Source: Hyposmocoma kahamanoa
Lineage: Eukaryota; Arthropoda; Insecta; Lepidoptera; Cosmopterigidae
Assembly: GCF_003589595.1 (NCBI RefSeq)
Contig: NW_020654080.1
Location: 7,169,098-7,233,097 of the forward strand
Reading direction: 5' to 3'
DNA length: 64,000 nt
Shown piece after piece: positions 9,223-20,278 of the stretch (its first letter is position 1; every line of letters begins with the position of its first letter). The translations under genes were made by a program, and so were the position numbers. The notes beneath the pieces are model-generated. The model had not been told where the DNA came from. It saw only the letters and a program-made list of their open reading frames with translations, and ran no database searches.

Positions 9223-9836
9223 ATGGATTTCTTTGATTTTTATTTTGATGATGATGAATAAATTTTGGAATACATAAGTAGACCTACTATGATTCGACAA
9301 ATTTTGTATTTACCCATAGCAGATTTGCTTTTCGAATTTGCCTACCTAATTCCTTTGTCCCGTTTCAGGTTTCGATCACATCTGCAACTCCCATCAATCA
9401 ACTATTGTATACATTACGATTTTTTGCGACAGGGAATCAGTTGATAACTTGCAGTGATATGATAGATGTTCATGAGTCTACAGCTTGCAGAATAGTGCAT
9501 CGTGTAATTCATGCAATTGCATCCTTATATAAAATGTTCATAAGATCTCCGAACCCAGCAGAAAAACAATTTACAATTCTATAAAATAGCAAAATTTCCA
9601 CGAGTAAATGGTGCTATTGACTGTACACATGTACGAATATTATCACCTGGTGATGAGAATGCAGAAATTTATAGAAACAGAAAAAGCTACTTCTCTAAAA
9701 ATTCACAATGTGTTGCTGGACCAGATATGACATTCCTGGATGTTGTATAAATGGCATGGCTCACCACATTGATGATGCACATTCATGATTTTATATGAAT
9801 TTAGTAGTAGCAAATTCATTTACTTCCATTTTTATT
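9223..9836 (+). pseudogene. Decayed PIF/Harbinger (HARBI1-like) transposase
   Basis: From ATG at 9223 the frame reads MDFFDFYFDDDE, stop, ILEYISRPTMIRQ, an acidic start seen in insect Harbinger transposases. From about 9390, in another frame, INQLLYTLRFFATGNQLI and ESTACRIVHRVIHAIASLY follow, the region before the DDE domain. After a stop and frameshift near 9580 comes VNGAIDCTHVRILSP, with the first catalytic Asp in the IDxTH motif, and NRKSYFSKNSQCVAG, matching the conserved YxNRKGYxSxNxQ block. Decayed pieces (KWHGSPH, DDAHS) continue to about 9836. The family is normally about 350 residues; the later catalytic Asp and Glu are not preserved. Stops and at least three frameshifts make it non-functional. 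No terminal inverted repeats were recognised, and the N gap lies just upstream. These nucleases mobilise elements with TAA/TTA target sites; three MITEs in the window have TAA duplications but different ends. Confidence 0.78.
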
Positions 9837-10816
9837 AACATGGACGTCCGCAACGGAACGCCTAAATCTATTAATTAATTACTCACAACATTTTCTACCC
9901 CATCGAGTTGTATGCTGTTACATAGAGAGATATAACAAAAACTACTTCTTTAGGCCAAAATACTAATTACGGTTAAGTAGATGAGATTACTTCAAAACCT
10001 TTGTGCTAGTAGGAATTGTTAACGTTATGACCGTATGTGACTTGAATATGCTCGCTACGGCAGCTGGTGTGTGTGCCTTTACTCTTACCAATTCCCTACT
10101 GGTCTCGAACTTGATCTTACACTCGCAATTTCTCTAATAAACGAGCGGAATTATTACAAACTCAACTTCTCGATTTACGAAGCGACACTCAAAGTAATTG
10201 ACGACTAAATCGCGATAATTATGTCATATTTCAACTCTTGAGACACGTTGAACTTCTCCGTATATATTTGTGGGGAATTAGAGGGGTTCCGCGCTGAATT
10301 TAAGAGGCTAATTATTGTATTTTGTGTTCTTACATAAATTATTCTTAATTATTCCATTGTTGTTACTCGTGCACAGTAAAGCTTTATTTCCGCTGATTTG
10401 TGGTGCTTCGCTGCGAGGGCCTTCTTTTGCTTTTTTAGATGTTTTCTTTTTTTTCCGTAATTTGCTTGTTTCGCCCGTTCTTTTTTATTATGAATACAGA
10501 TTTGTTCTTTTTGTGGCAGTGGAACGTAACTAGTCTCATTTGTTAAAATTCTGGACTTTAGACCCATTATCTACCGAAGTGGCGCACAAAAAAGATGCTG
10601 CTCAATTTTGAATTGACAAATTTGAATTTGTATTACGACAATATGTGTAAATGTTGTGTTGTGAAGCGATATTTATTCATACAACAAATAAATTATTGTT
10701 GTATCTATTTCTTCGAAAATGTGATAAAAAACATTGTATATAACACGGGCGGTAAAAATTACAAACGAACTCTCTTCTAACAAATTCTCGTTGTTAATTT
10801 CATATTTACCGTCCTA
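9837..10816. other. Intronic DNA without recognisable gene
   Basis: AT-rich. Two overlapping opposite-strand open frames around 10315-10567 are low-complexity and look like chance. No repeat was recognised before the Lep1-like copy. Confidence 0.6.
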
Positions 10817-10991
10817 CTCGTGGGACTTGTCAACTTACGCCTCACGGTGACAGGCGCTGTGGCTGTGCCCCTCAGTTCTTTGCGACTTAAAGCTCTGAGT
10901 GGTACTGCAGCAGATAGCTGCTCATAGGAACAGGCGTGTCGCTTACCGACAAGCTGTCAACTTGTTCGTCCCGTAACTTGATATCACAAAA
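10817..10991 (+). mobile_element. Lep1-like element, 3' part
   Basis: Begins in GTGGGACTTGTCAACTTACG and ends CGTAACTTGATATCACAAAA. The GGACAGGCG segment is altered by a small insertion (CAGATAGCTGCTCATA). Confidence 0.68.
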
Positions 10992-11029
10992 GGTAAATAA
11001 AATATGTTATAATATATATTTCGAAAATC

Positions 11030-11140
11030 CACGACATCATGTACCTACTTATATCAAAGTTTATCCAAAGCTATCAAACAGAACGAATAGAATTTCTAAA
11101 CTGAAGAAAATTCGACTGCAATGCATTCTAAATGCAGCTC
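11030..11140 (+). repeat. Unit shared with 8.48-8.60 kb, after Lep1-like 3' end
   Basis: Contains TCCAAAGCTATCAAACAGAA and GAAGAAAATTCGACTGCAAT. It begins about 40 bp past the Lep1-like end. See the partner copy at 8476. Confidence 0.5.
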
Positions 11141-11769
11141 GTGCAATTCCACGTCATTTATGTCAATTGTTGCAAATAATTCATGCGATGTAACGTCTGG
11201 CGGAGTTCGCCAAGACTCGTAAAACTAAATGGTTCGTTACGTTTAGTAAAACACGATCTTGTGCTGTGCACACACTGAATTATATTTGTTTTAAACATTA
11301 AAAAACTTCTATTTTACAATAAAGTCAGCGTCAAAACAATCTGCGCTGTCAAATATCGAAAACATTTATGTACTCCCGGACACATAATTGAGCCACCTCG
11401 GATTTTTGTCGTCAAGGGCTTGGATACAAAAATAGTGTTATCATCGAAGAAACGGTTTTCCCCCCGGTTTCGCAAAAACGTTTAGTATACTAGTTTCAAA
11501 ATTGCATAATAGTTTTTGATCAATCAAACACTGTTAAAGCTTAGGGCACTTAATACTGAAAATGCGTGGTGGCTCGAATTATGTGTGCGGAAGTGTATAT
11601 ACGTTGGAAATAAAGGTTTTCAAATCTAAATCCTGTATACATGTGTTTTCAAACATAAAATATATATATATTATGTTATAATATTATAATATATATTAAT
11701 ATATATTAATATTAAGTTATATTATTAAATTATAATATTAAGTTTATTGAATATCACGATGTTTTACTA
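11141..11769. other. Intronic DNA with AT-rich low-complexity tract
   Basis: Ordinary intron to 11650, then TA-rich simple sequence (ATATATATTATG and TTAATATATATTAA units) at about 11660-11745. No gene. Confidence 0.65.
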
Positions 11770-12035
11770 CCATAATATTCAATTACACCACTAGTTTGTT
11801 ATAATTAATAATACAAAAATCAGCCACAAAGAAAAATTTACAACCAACTTCAAATTCAGAACCAACGCCTACACGCGAAGGTACGAATTTTTCTATGTTC
11901 TTGTTGAAAATCTTTATTTTTGGTTTTTAACGACTTTTTGCCATACCGCCATTTGTGAGAAATCTATGAAAGTTTTTCTTCAGTCAGCGAGGTACTTTTA
12001 CAGCTACCAAGGGCTGATTAGAGATGTCGCTTTAA
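11770..12035 (-). mobile_element. SINE S3, decayed copy (first of three in a row)
   Basis: Minus strand: the 5' region AGATTTCTCACAAATGGCG and the 3' end TTATAACAAACTAGTGGTG are clear, but the tRNA-like head between them is eroded. Same orientation as the two copies that follow. Confidence 0.55.
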
Positions 12036-12109
12036 TCAATGTAATATTAAGTGATTTTATTCAATTATTTTAAATTTTCATTGAATTGATATTCAATTAT
12101 TTTTTATGT

Positions 12110-12415
12110 GACATTACTCCACTAGTTTTTTATAATTATTAATATAAAGATCGGAGACTTAGAAAAAATTCCTTCGAATCGGCCGGATTTGAACCGACGT
12201 CTTCTAGCATACCGTGCCACACGTTACCAACTAAGCCACGGAACGAACCAGCGGACCTCACGAATTTTTCTTTGTGCTTGTTGTCGTGTCTTTGTATTTG
12301 GTTTTTCAACGATTTTTAAGCCGTAGTGCCATCTATGAGAAATCTATGAAAGTATTTCGTCACCCAGTTAGATACCTTTACGGCTACCAGACCTGGCTAG
12401 AGATGTCGCTATTCA
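12110..12415 (-). mobile_element. tRNA-derived SINE S3 (family reference)
   Basis: Minus strand order: AGATTTCTCATAGATGGCAC, AAATACAAAGACACGACAAC, then the tRNA-like part CGTTCCGTGGCTTAGTTGG (A box), CCGTGCCAG-like loop, GGTTCAAATCCGGCCG (B box), then AAATT…TTAATAATTATAAAAAACT and GAGTAATGTCAC. The Pol III promoter lies about 130 bp inside the element, so the unit may be a composite or dimeric SINE. Confidence 0.72.
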
Positions 12416-12462
12416 CTGTATTTTAATTTTTAATTGAATTGATATGCAATTATTTTTTATAT

Positions 12463-12715
12463 GAAGTTACTCCACTAGTTTGTCATAATTATTAATACGA
12501 AGACTTAGAAAAAAATAATTCGATCCGGTCGGATTCAAACCGCCGTCTTCTAGCTTACCGTGCCAGACGCTATACCACTTAAGCCACGGAACGAACCAGC
12601 TGACCTCACGAATTTTTCTATGTGCTTGTTGTCGTGGCTTTGTATTTGGTTTTCCATGACTTTTTAGCCGTAGCGCCATTTATGAGAAATCTATAAAAGT
12701 ATTTCGTCACCCAGT
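12463..12715 (-). mobile_element. tRNA-derived SINE S3, third copy in the row
   Basis: Close to the copy at 12110: CGTGGCTTAAGTGGTATAGC (A box, one extra base) and GGTTTGAATCCGACCGG (B box). It starts about 50 bp after the second copy ends. Confidence 0.72.
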
Positions 12716-13602
12716 TTATTCAATTATTTTTTGTGAAATTACTTCACTAGTTTCTTATAAAATATTTTTAAAATTACACCAAGTTAAATCGTCGATTTAA
12801 ATGGCAACACTGTCACACTATTGGCAGATAATTAGTACAAAAAGTGACTTAAACGGCAACTCTGAGCCGGAAATATACGATATCAACTCAGATGGTTTGT
12901 TGGGTAGTGATTGAAGTAATTACAGAGGCAATATAATGCACAAGGAAATAATAACCAACGCTTAACTTATATTTTATTCTATTTTATTGACACCCGGAAG
13001 GAAAATGTTAGTTGATTTTTACTGAACCGGGAAACATTCAGTACATTATTATTTATTATACAACTTAAGTTCATTCATATACATAAACTTGCAACCAATT
13101 ACGAACCATTTCTCGTAATATTTGATTCAAGAGAATTATAGAACTTTCCAGAATATTCCAGTAACTTGCAAATGTAATATGGCCAACGAATAATGGTTGC
13201 CGCTAAAAGATTTTTATTGCAGTCTTGCTCTTGCATATTGTTATTTTAATATTGTTCCTAGACTTACCATAATCTCCTGGATCTTTGTAATGTTTCTTTG
13301 GGATTTTATTAAATGTTGTCTAAACCGTTAGTAACTTAGTGTTCTTAGAAAATGTTTAAAAGAACAGACTAACGTTGAAGAAAGATCTGAAGAAGAAGAA
13401 AAAAGAGGACAGTGCTATATTTATCATAATTCTCTTATTATGTATTTAAAAGCTACCTATGTGCGTGTTAAACTATTGTATCATACGGAAAAATATTATT
13501 AGTGACAACAAAGGACATACTTTTTTTTTTTCGTCGAAATGTGATTTAAATGACGCACACAGTCATAGCCCTGGATTAGAGGAATTTGGTAGCATTAAAA
13601 CT
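12716..13602. other. Intronic DNA without recognisable content
   Basis: AT-rich, with a short purine-rich run (GAAGAAGAAGAAAAAAGAGG) near 13390. No gene or repeat family seen. Confidence 0.6.
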
Positions 13603-13752
13603 TGTGAAGGCTTGTAAACTTATGTATGTTTCAGTGCCCCTCAGATCTTTGCTATTTAAAGCTCTGAGTGGCACTGGAACTGTTATGGACAGCCGTGACG
13701 CTTACCACCAGCCACACGACTTGTGCGTCCCATCACTTATTATCATAAAAAA
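13603..13752 (+). mobile_element. Lep1-like element, 3' part
   Basis: From AAACTTATGTATGTTTCAGT to CATCACTTATTATCATAAA. It is followed almost at once by an S1 SINE in the opposite orientation. Confidence 0.7.
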
Positions 13753-13755
13753 AGG

Positions 13756-13905
13756 GAAACTCTGTATCGCGGGTGCCATGGACACGCACGTAGACAACCA
13801 AAAATGACACCAAAATTTAAGAGATAAATAAATGGAGGTCAAAAATCGAACCCGGGACCTCGACGTGGAAGAGCAGCAATTTTAACTGTTCGGCCATAGA
13901 GGCAG
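13756..13905 (-). mobile_element. tRNA-derived SINE S1
   Basis: Minus strand: CTGCCTCTATGGCCGAACAG, GGTCCCGGGTTCGATTTTTG (B box), then TGTCCATGGCACCCGCGATA. An internal deletion shortens the body. Confidence 0.75.
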
Positions 13906-14395
13906 TTAGATAGATTTGATCGAGTTCTTAATTGTTTGCTAAATTTGATTAATTTCGGTATATTCTTCAGTAACATATTTTAACACAGTTTAGTTAGTAT
14001 TGCAGTTAGTCTTAATTAACCGCTATTTGATTTGTTTTTCGAAACCTGTATCTCCTGTTGTTTTATTACAGCTATTGATGCTCTATAACAATTATAGAAC
14101 GCTTTTTCTTTTCTTCACCTAAACAATAAAATATTAAACAGCAATTTTCAATTCGAATTTCCAACTTAACAAAGAGTGGTTTAGAACGAAAAGGGAAAGA
14201 AGTATAAAATAGTAAAACAAACTGTACTCTGGCCATAATAAAGTGATCTCTGGAATTGGTTTGAAATGGCTCTTGCAAAAATTAAATGATAATAACATGA
14301 CATAATGCAATCAGTTCCTGTAATTTCTCATATGAAAATTTCTCAGTTGGTTCACATTAGCCGTTCGTAAAATATGCAATATGTATACTTTGAAT

Positions 14396-14518
14396 TTACG
14401 AATTGCCTGGTCTCAAACTGGGGAATTTCCTGTTCTTTTACAAAAGTTCATTTCCCAATTTGATCCTACTGGGTACCGAACCCAGGACCTGCTCATCCAA
14501 CGCGCAAACCACTACGTT
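14396..14518 (-). mobile_element. SINE-like repeat S5 (family reference)
   Basis: Minus strand: GGTCCTGGGTTCGGTACCC (B-box-like), AATTGGGAAATGAAC, AGGAAATTCCCCAGTTTGAG and ACCAGGCAATT. Related copies occur at 27.1, 41.4, 44.6, 58.3 and 61.9 kb. The head looks tRNA-derived; the A box is not clear. Confidence 0.6.
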
Positions 14519-14865
14519 TTAATTTTCGCCATTCACAGAAACGTATTTCGTACAAATGCCGGGTTACACTATCAATCAATCGATCAAAGAGCAATATTTT
14601 ACATTTTGACGCCGTATGTTTTGCATCCTGACAACTGTCGCTTTTTTGTCTGTCACCGATTTGTGGCCGACAATTTACATACGATTCATTCATCATATCG
14701 GTGATATATGCATAATATAGTTCATACTGTAATATAATTTATCGGCGGTAACTACGGTATACTATAGTGCTGGTTAATCATGTAATTGGTATTCATTGAA
14801 AAAGCGAATATATGATATGATTTTTTTGTGGTAGAAGTAAGTTGGCATTTGACCTCCATCTCATC

Positions 14866-15060
14866 TGATGCGAAGTGACAATGAGCTCGATGATCGATCA
14901 TACACGCCCAAATAATACCTATTGACTCTCTTGAAAAGACCCAAGTTGTAGCGTTCACGGAATAAGTCTGCAATCAAAGAGTTCCACTCTATCGTCGTTC
15001 GCCGTATAAATGTAGAAACGTAACGCTTCCTGCGAATCCTTGGTATATCCATTACCTATA
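14866..15060 (-). pseudogene. Non-LTR retrotransposon 3' fragment (jockey/CR1 type)
   Basis: One minus-strand frame reads MDIPRIRRKRYVSTFI, EWNSLIADLFRERYNL and LFKRVNRYYLGVY, the C-terminal tail of a LINE polymerase ORF. It is less broken than the copy at 3385 but lacks everything upstream. Confidence 0.75.
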
Positions 15061-16752
15061 AATGGAACTACGTAGTCCCCCGATGGTGAAAAATTCTGGT
15101 GAAACAACAAGTGTAGGAAGCTTTATCATAAACGCATGTGCCACTGCTAGTCGTTGTATAGTCTGTTCCAACCCATTTTAAACGAAATATAAACAAAAAG
15201 TTTTTGGTTGAATTTGTAAAGCAATCACTCAGTAAATCGAATAAGTAACGCTTTCACGTATATTTCGAAATTTTTTACTTGATATCTCAATAATACTCAT
15301 TTGAATAACATCGTAAAATTGTATTTGAAAACTGCTAACCAAAAAGTAAGGTTATTTTTTATTTAAATATATGTTTATGAATAGTTTATGGTTGCTTAGT
15401 GCTGTACAGAAAAAAAACGTTCAATTCAAATTTTTGTAATCGATTAGTAAATCGAAAATTTCAATAGCAATCGAACGAGTATCTAAGTGTAAGGATTCGA
15501 AGGAAGATTTAAAATGAAGATTTCGGAAACTTTAAATATGCTTTTATATGTTATCTAATAATAACCGATAGTGTCACTCAATTAAACAAATCGATTCATT
15601 CAATTAATTAAATGACTTGTAGTTCGCAGTACATTTACAAATTTGCCATCACTAAAACGTCTATGGCCGGGTCAGTGACTTGTTTGTTTACTTTTTTGTT
15701 TAAATTATATTGAAACGAAGTATGGGATAGTTCTCACACTGCTAGATAGATGGGAGTCGTAGTCTTCGCACGACTTAGGGGTGTTTTATAACATTTATTA
15801 ACTTTTCTGATAAAAAAAAAGTTAAAGTATATTTTTGATATTAAGCAGTGTATTAATGTTAAATATACTTAAGACATATTTTATATAGAAGCTTTCGTTA
15901 TTTTAATTAGCCATTTAAAAAAAAAACCTTTACGTTCTTTTTTAACTTAGTTGAAACTAGCTTAAAAGTAACTTTTAATACTTGACTTATAATAAAACTA
16001 AAGGTAAGTACAATTAGAATTGTTGGGCCTTCTTAGTGTTATTTATGAAGTAATTATTGTAATTAAGCTACATACAACACATTCCACACATTACAAAGTA
16101 AAATCCTTTAGTATTAGTGTTTTTAACTTAATAAACGTCAAATATGACTTTTAATGGTTGAGTATCTTATGATGTCAATTGTACCTTTAGAAATTACTGT
16201 ATGCCCAACAAATAAATAAACATGTTAGTTGTGCCTGTTTTTGTTCCGTGGGCAGTACCGGTCTCCAGAGATAATCAAACCCATGATCTTCTACATAGAA
16301 AGCCTGCGTTCTCCCAATTACGTTATAATTGCTATTTTTATATTTCTAACTGTAAATGAATGTCACCGCCATCAGTTACAAAGCAATTAAGTTAACATCC
16401 TGTATAATTTACTAACATGAATGTAATGACCATCGTACAAGAGTTCGTATTATAGTGGTCGTAGAATAACGAAACAAACGAAAACACTGAGGGTTTGAAA
16501 GCAAACAGAAATTAAAACGTGAAACGCGCCTAGTGTTTATTTTAACTTATTTGTTATTCGCAACAACAAGTTTACTCACATTTACGGCTCGCTATTATTA
16601 AGGCTAAACTATTCGTAAGGCTCCATTTTCATTACTTCAGAAGGGAATGGAAGCCAATTTTTGTAACCAAAGTGTTGAGGAGTAGTGGAAAATCAAGCTC
16701 AAAGTAAAACAAAATAAAATTATATTTTACAGAAAAAAAATAGATATAGTAG
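15061..16752. other. Long intronic stretch without recognisable gene or repeat
   Basis: Mostly AT-rich unique-looking sequence. A possible decayed tRNA-like segment lies around 16245-16315 (CGGTCTCCAGAGATAATCAA), too weak to call. Confidence 0.55.
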
Positions 16753-16781
16753 AAAAACAGAGACCGTTCGTCTCTGTTTTT
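16753..16781. repeat. Perfect short hairpin
   Basis: AAAAACAGAGAC / GTCTCTGTTTTT with a 5-base loop. Isolated; no associated element seen. Confidence 0.7.
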
Positions 16782-17500
16782 GTTCGTCACCATAGGTAAA
16801 AATGTACATAAACAATGAGTAATAGAAAAATAACTAAAAAGATTTATATCTGATCCGTCCAGTAGCCGGTCCGCAACACAAAAAGTATAATAGACTTTAG
16901 GTCAATTTGGTACAAACTAGGTACGAACCACAAAACTTATCGTTCGGAGAATTGTCGCGCAGTCTCGGGTATTCCTTTACCTCCTGTATGGTATTCAGCT
17001 TGTACATTACACAATGCAATAAAATTCATAATATCCTTATATAAATTATAGATATAGATATAAATTGCCTAATAGTATTGTTGAGCAAAAACGGAATATT
17101 ATATACAATTTTTTTCTGTACCAATAGGGAACTGTTACCATAAGGCATTATCAAGCACCGAATCAGACAGAATCAAAAACAATAAATTAATACAACACTT
17201 AAATTTAATACAGTCATGCTTAAGACAGATGCCACGAAAATAACAAAACACATAAAATCTACATTTTATATATATTTATATAATACGGCATAATTTAGAT
17301 ATGTAACAAACTTACTTTTTGTATTAGACGACCTTAAGCTAGAATGTTTACTTTTAGTTCTCTAAGACTCCGCTAGATGACATATTTGGCGTTATTTCTG
17401 AATCGCGATGTTAAGATTTTCTCTGGAGTGGTGACTACTGTAACACAATTTTGTTCATGTTGACATAAATCTGAGATTATCGAGATCTTAGTAAGGCTAG
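16782..17500. other. Intronic DNA without recognisable content
   Basis: AT-rich, no repeat family. The 3' part is covered by a chance minus-strand open frame (17373-17813). Confidence 0.6.
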
Positions 17501-17574
17501 TCCACCAGGAGGATAGTCCCTTCTTGGGAGCTACTGCCCGAACGCATAGATGGCTTCCCGTATATAGTACGTCT

Positions 17575-17770
17575 CCAAGGAGAGACGAATTCGGTACGCT
17601 TTTGTAAGGGTCTAAACAACTGAAATACTGTGCACAGTATGTCCCCTCGAAGTGACGAACTAGATACGCCTTTCCAGTTACCACATAAAAAACCGTATTT
17701 GGTAAGTCCATTAGGAGACGAATTAGGTACGGGTTTTTGCAAGAAACACTCGTAAAAAAGCGTCTCTGAT
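17575..17770. repeat. Degenerate tandem repeat, period about 63-70 bp
   Basis: GACGAATTCGGTACGC (17584), GACGAACTAGATACGC (17654) and GACGAATTAGGTACGG (17717) recur at near-regular spacing, each preceded by a GTCYCCW-AGG-like box. The minus-strand open frame of 146 codons over it (17373-17813) is probably a product of this periodic sequence. Confidence 0.55.
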
Positions 17771-17813
17771 TCGTCACGTGGAATAATTCGAGAATCAAAA
17801 ACTCAAAGGTCAT

Positions 17814-18285
17814 ACATAATTCAAACGAGATTGTCTCTTATTGTTTTAAGTACAAAACAAACACAAAACAGTACAAAACGCAAATAATAAACACGGAAGC
17901 TTTCTCTCTCCGTCTCACCTACACTACCAATGAACACCTCCAAAATAGACAACTCTAAGTCCTAATTAGTTGCATGTTTGGCGATATTGGCATGTTTCTG
18001 AATAGACGAGAAATAGTAATAGACTGATTTCGCGCGAGTGCAGTTCCACAGTTCATTTCGATCTTGCATGTATTTTTAGGTAAGTGTATAAGTAGACACT
18101 TACCATCACTAGTATATTTTGTAATAGATAACATTTAATGGATAACATTTAATATTATTGTGTATTTATTGTTATGTATGTATTAATAATATTATTGTTA
18201 TTTGTATGTATATTAATCTATGGATATGTATATATTTTTATTATTACTTATTATGTAGTGTACTTATGATGATATTCTTTGGTTG
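17814..18285. other. Intronic DNA, TA-rich
   Basis: No gene. Rich in TATGTATTAAT-type simple sequence between 18110 and 18260. Confidence 0.6.
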
Positions 18286-18474
18286 CACCCCTTTTGCATA
18301 TCCGAAATGTCTATCCTAAGGTTGCCTGGAAGAAATTGCTACATAGCAATAAGGCCGCCTGTTGCACATTGACTTACTACTACTATTATACTTAAGCTTT
18401 TGTATTGTATTTTAATTGTAATTTTATGTGCAATAAAGAATATTTCATTCATTCATTCATTCATTCATTTAATT
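18286..18474 (+). mobile_element. LINE 3' end with (ATTC)n tail
   Basis: AAGGTTGCCTGGAAGAAATT, AGCAATAAGGCCGCCTGTTG, then GTGCAATAAAGAATATTTC and at least six ATTC units. This 3' untranslated end is common in lepidopteran non-LTR elements; no coding part is present. A second copy is at 59485-59640. Confidence 0.78.
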
Positions 18475-19117
18475 TTTGTCTTCGAAAAATTCTATCAAAC
18501 TGTAATAGCACTTGTTTTTATAAAAACATATGTATTTGTAATCTGTAATTGAAAAAAAAATTAAAATATGTAGATATTGATAATATTGATAATGATTAAT
18601 TTTGTATTAATTTTGAAATAAACCTTTTTTTCTAACAACTTGGATTTTTCACTTTGCTTGAGTTGAGTAACGTCATCCCACTGTAGAGAGAACCTCCCTC
18701 CTTTACAGATATAATGTAGCATAAACATATCTAATGTACATAATGTAATAAAGATACGTATTTATATAGAATTCTTTTTTGATTTGGTAATCTAGCGATT
18801 AGCGCTGTACAAGATAAGGAAGTCCCGTGTTTCGTTGCTCTGGAATTGTTCGTCCTGATTTTGATTCAAAACGGAATCGATCCGATCGGGTAGTCTCGAA
18901 GTCAGTTAGGTTTCTGAGCGAGACGATGAACCTGATTCCTACTATATCTTTCTAATTTGTGAGTTAAATCAACTATTGTTCCAATTAGAATTGCCAAAAG
19001 TTTCCAATCGGCCATTTGTGAATCGCAATCATGCACTCGGAAAAGACGCGGTTTCCGATCGGGAGAAGCAATCAAAATCAATCTGCTGATTACAGGAGTT
19101 TGAGACCGGGTAATAGA
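18475..19117. other. Intronic DNA without recognisable gene
   Basis: AT-rich to 18800, then moderately GC-richer. The minus-strand open frame at 18902-19147 has no recognisable family. Confidence 0.55.
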
Positions 19118-19283
19118 GGCTATCAGTGTAAAAGTGGTGTAGCCCACTTTAAATGATACTAAAGTACATAATTATTTTATATTTGGATGACATTTTCATG
19201 AGTAATAAAAAAATATTTTTTAATCTAAAGTAATATTGTAGAAAAAATTGAAAGTGGGTTACACCACTTTTGCGCTGATAGCC
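19118..19283. mobile_element. MITE, 166 bp, with about 33-bp inverted ends
   Basis: GGCTATCAGTGTAAAAGTGG at the left is repeated inverted as CCACTTTTGCGCTGATAGCC at the right, and pairing continues through GTGTAGCCCACTTT / AAAGTGGGTTACAC. The inside is AT-rich. No clear target duplication, so the superfamily is open. Confidence 0.75.
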
Positions 19284-19984
19284 ACAGTTGATATGGTTGT
19301 CAAGCACATTGTGATAGTGATTGAAAAACGAAGAAACAAGCAAAATACTGAGAGCTTGGGAGCAAATACAAATTAAAACGTGAAACGCGGATCCTGTTTA
19401 TTTTATCGTAAACTAAGCCGGCTTTTTTCTAAAATCCCAAATTTCTAGATCGCCCTCCAGGCCTTACAACGGATCTCATCTTTATCAAATACGAAAACAC
19501 AATGGCAGGGAATCTGAGATGCCCCTAAGCTTCATGCCTTTAGCGTTCCCCAGCGCCATCTACTACGTCCGTTTTTAAATTTTCGCTTTTTTGTGTACGA
19601 TAAGGAAAGTTGCCTCCAAAAGTACACTTATTACCGTAATGAAAATGCCTTGAGGTGGTGTTGTATCTTTTTTCTCGTCGAAAACTTGGTCTAAATAATA
19701 ATTTGACAAAAATGTGAAGGATGTTTAATTACAATTTAACAACAACTTGAACATTGCCGCTGCTCAGTTATTATAAAATCTACCACACCCCGACTTCTTA
19801 TCAACCATTTTTACTCATTTTTCCGGCCAGCGCGGCATTTTATGGCAAAACCCCGTTATGATACGTGCCAATTGGTCCAATAGGTCAATACAGTATTTCA
19901 TAGAATGTACTTGTTAAGAAATCGGTAGAGATATTTTGATTCTAAATCCTTTCATGTTTTTCAATCAGACACCTTTATAGTTTT
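19284..19984. other. Intronic DNA without recognisable content
   Basis: No gene, repeat family or hairpin recognised. Confidence 0.6.
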
Positions 19985-20278
19985 TTCTTTTTATAATACC
20001 AAGTGACGAGACGAACAAGTCATGCGCCTGGTGGTAAGCGACACGCCTGTCCATAACAGTTGCAGTGCCACTCAGAGTTTTAAATCGCAAAGATCTGAGG
20101 GGCACTACCACTGCACCCTGGGATATAAGTTGATAAGTCCCATGTGTCTGTAAATTCGCCAGCACCCTTACCCTTTAAAACCGAAACACAGTAAAGCTAT
20201 ATTACTGCTTGGCGGCAGAAATAGGTAAGGCGACAGTACTTCCCTGGACGAACTCTTTCACAAGCTCTACTGCTACAA
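19985..20278 (-). mobile_element. Lep1-like element, full length
   Basis: One of the best copies. Minus strand: TTTTGTAGCAGTAGAGCTTG, CCTATTTCTGCCGCCAAGCA, AATTTACAGACACATGGGAC, GTGGTAGTGCCCCTCAGATC, GGACAGGCGTGTCGCTTACC, ending CTCGTCACTTGGTATTATAA plus A run. Confidence 0.8.

Noticed and set aside
14752..14973. Minus-strand open frame of 73 codons as a gene
   Set aside because: It overlaps the LINE tail at 14866-15060 in another frame.
17373..17813. 146-codon minus-strand open frame
   Set aside because: It overlies a degenerate tandem repeat and shows no domain.
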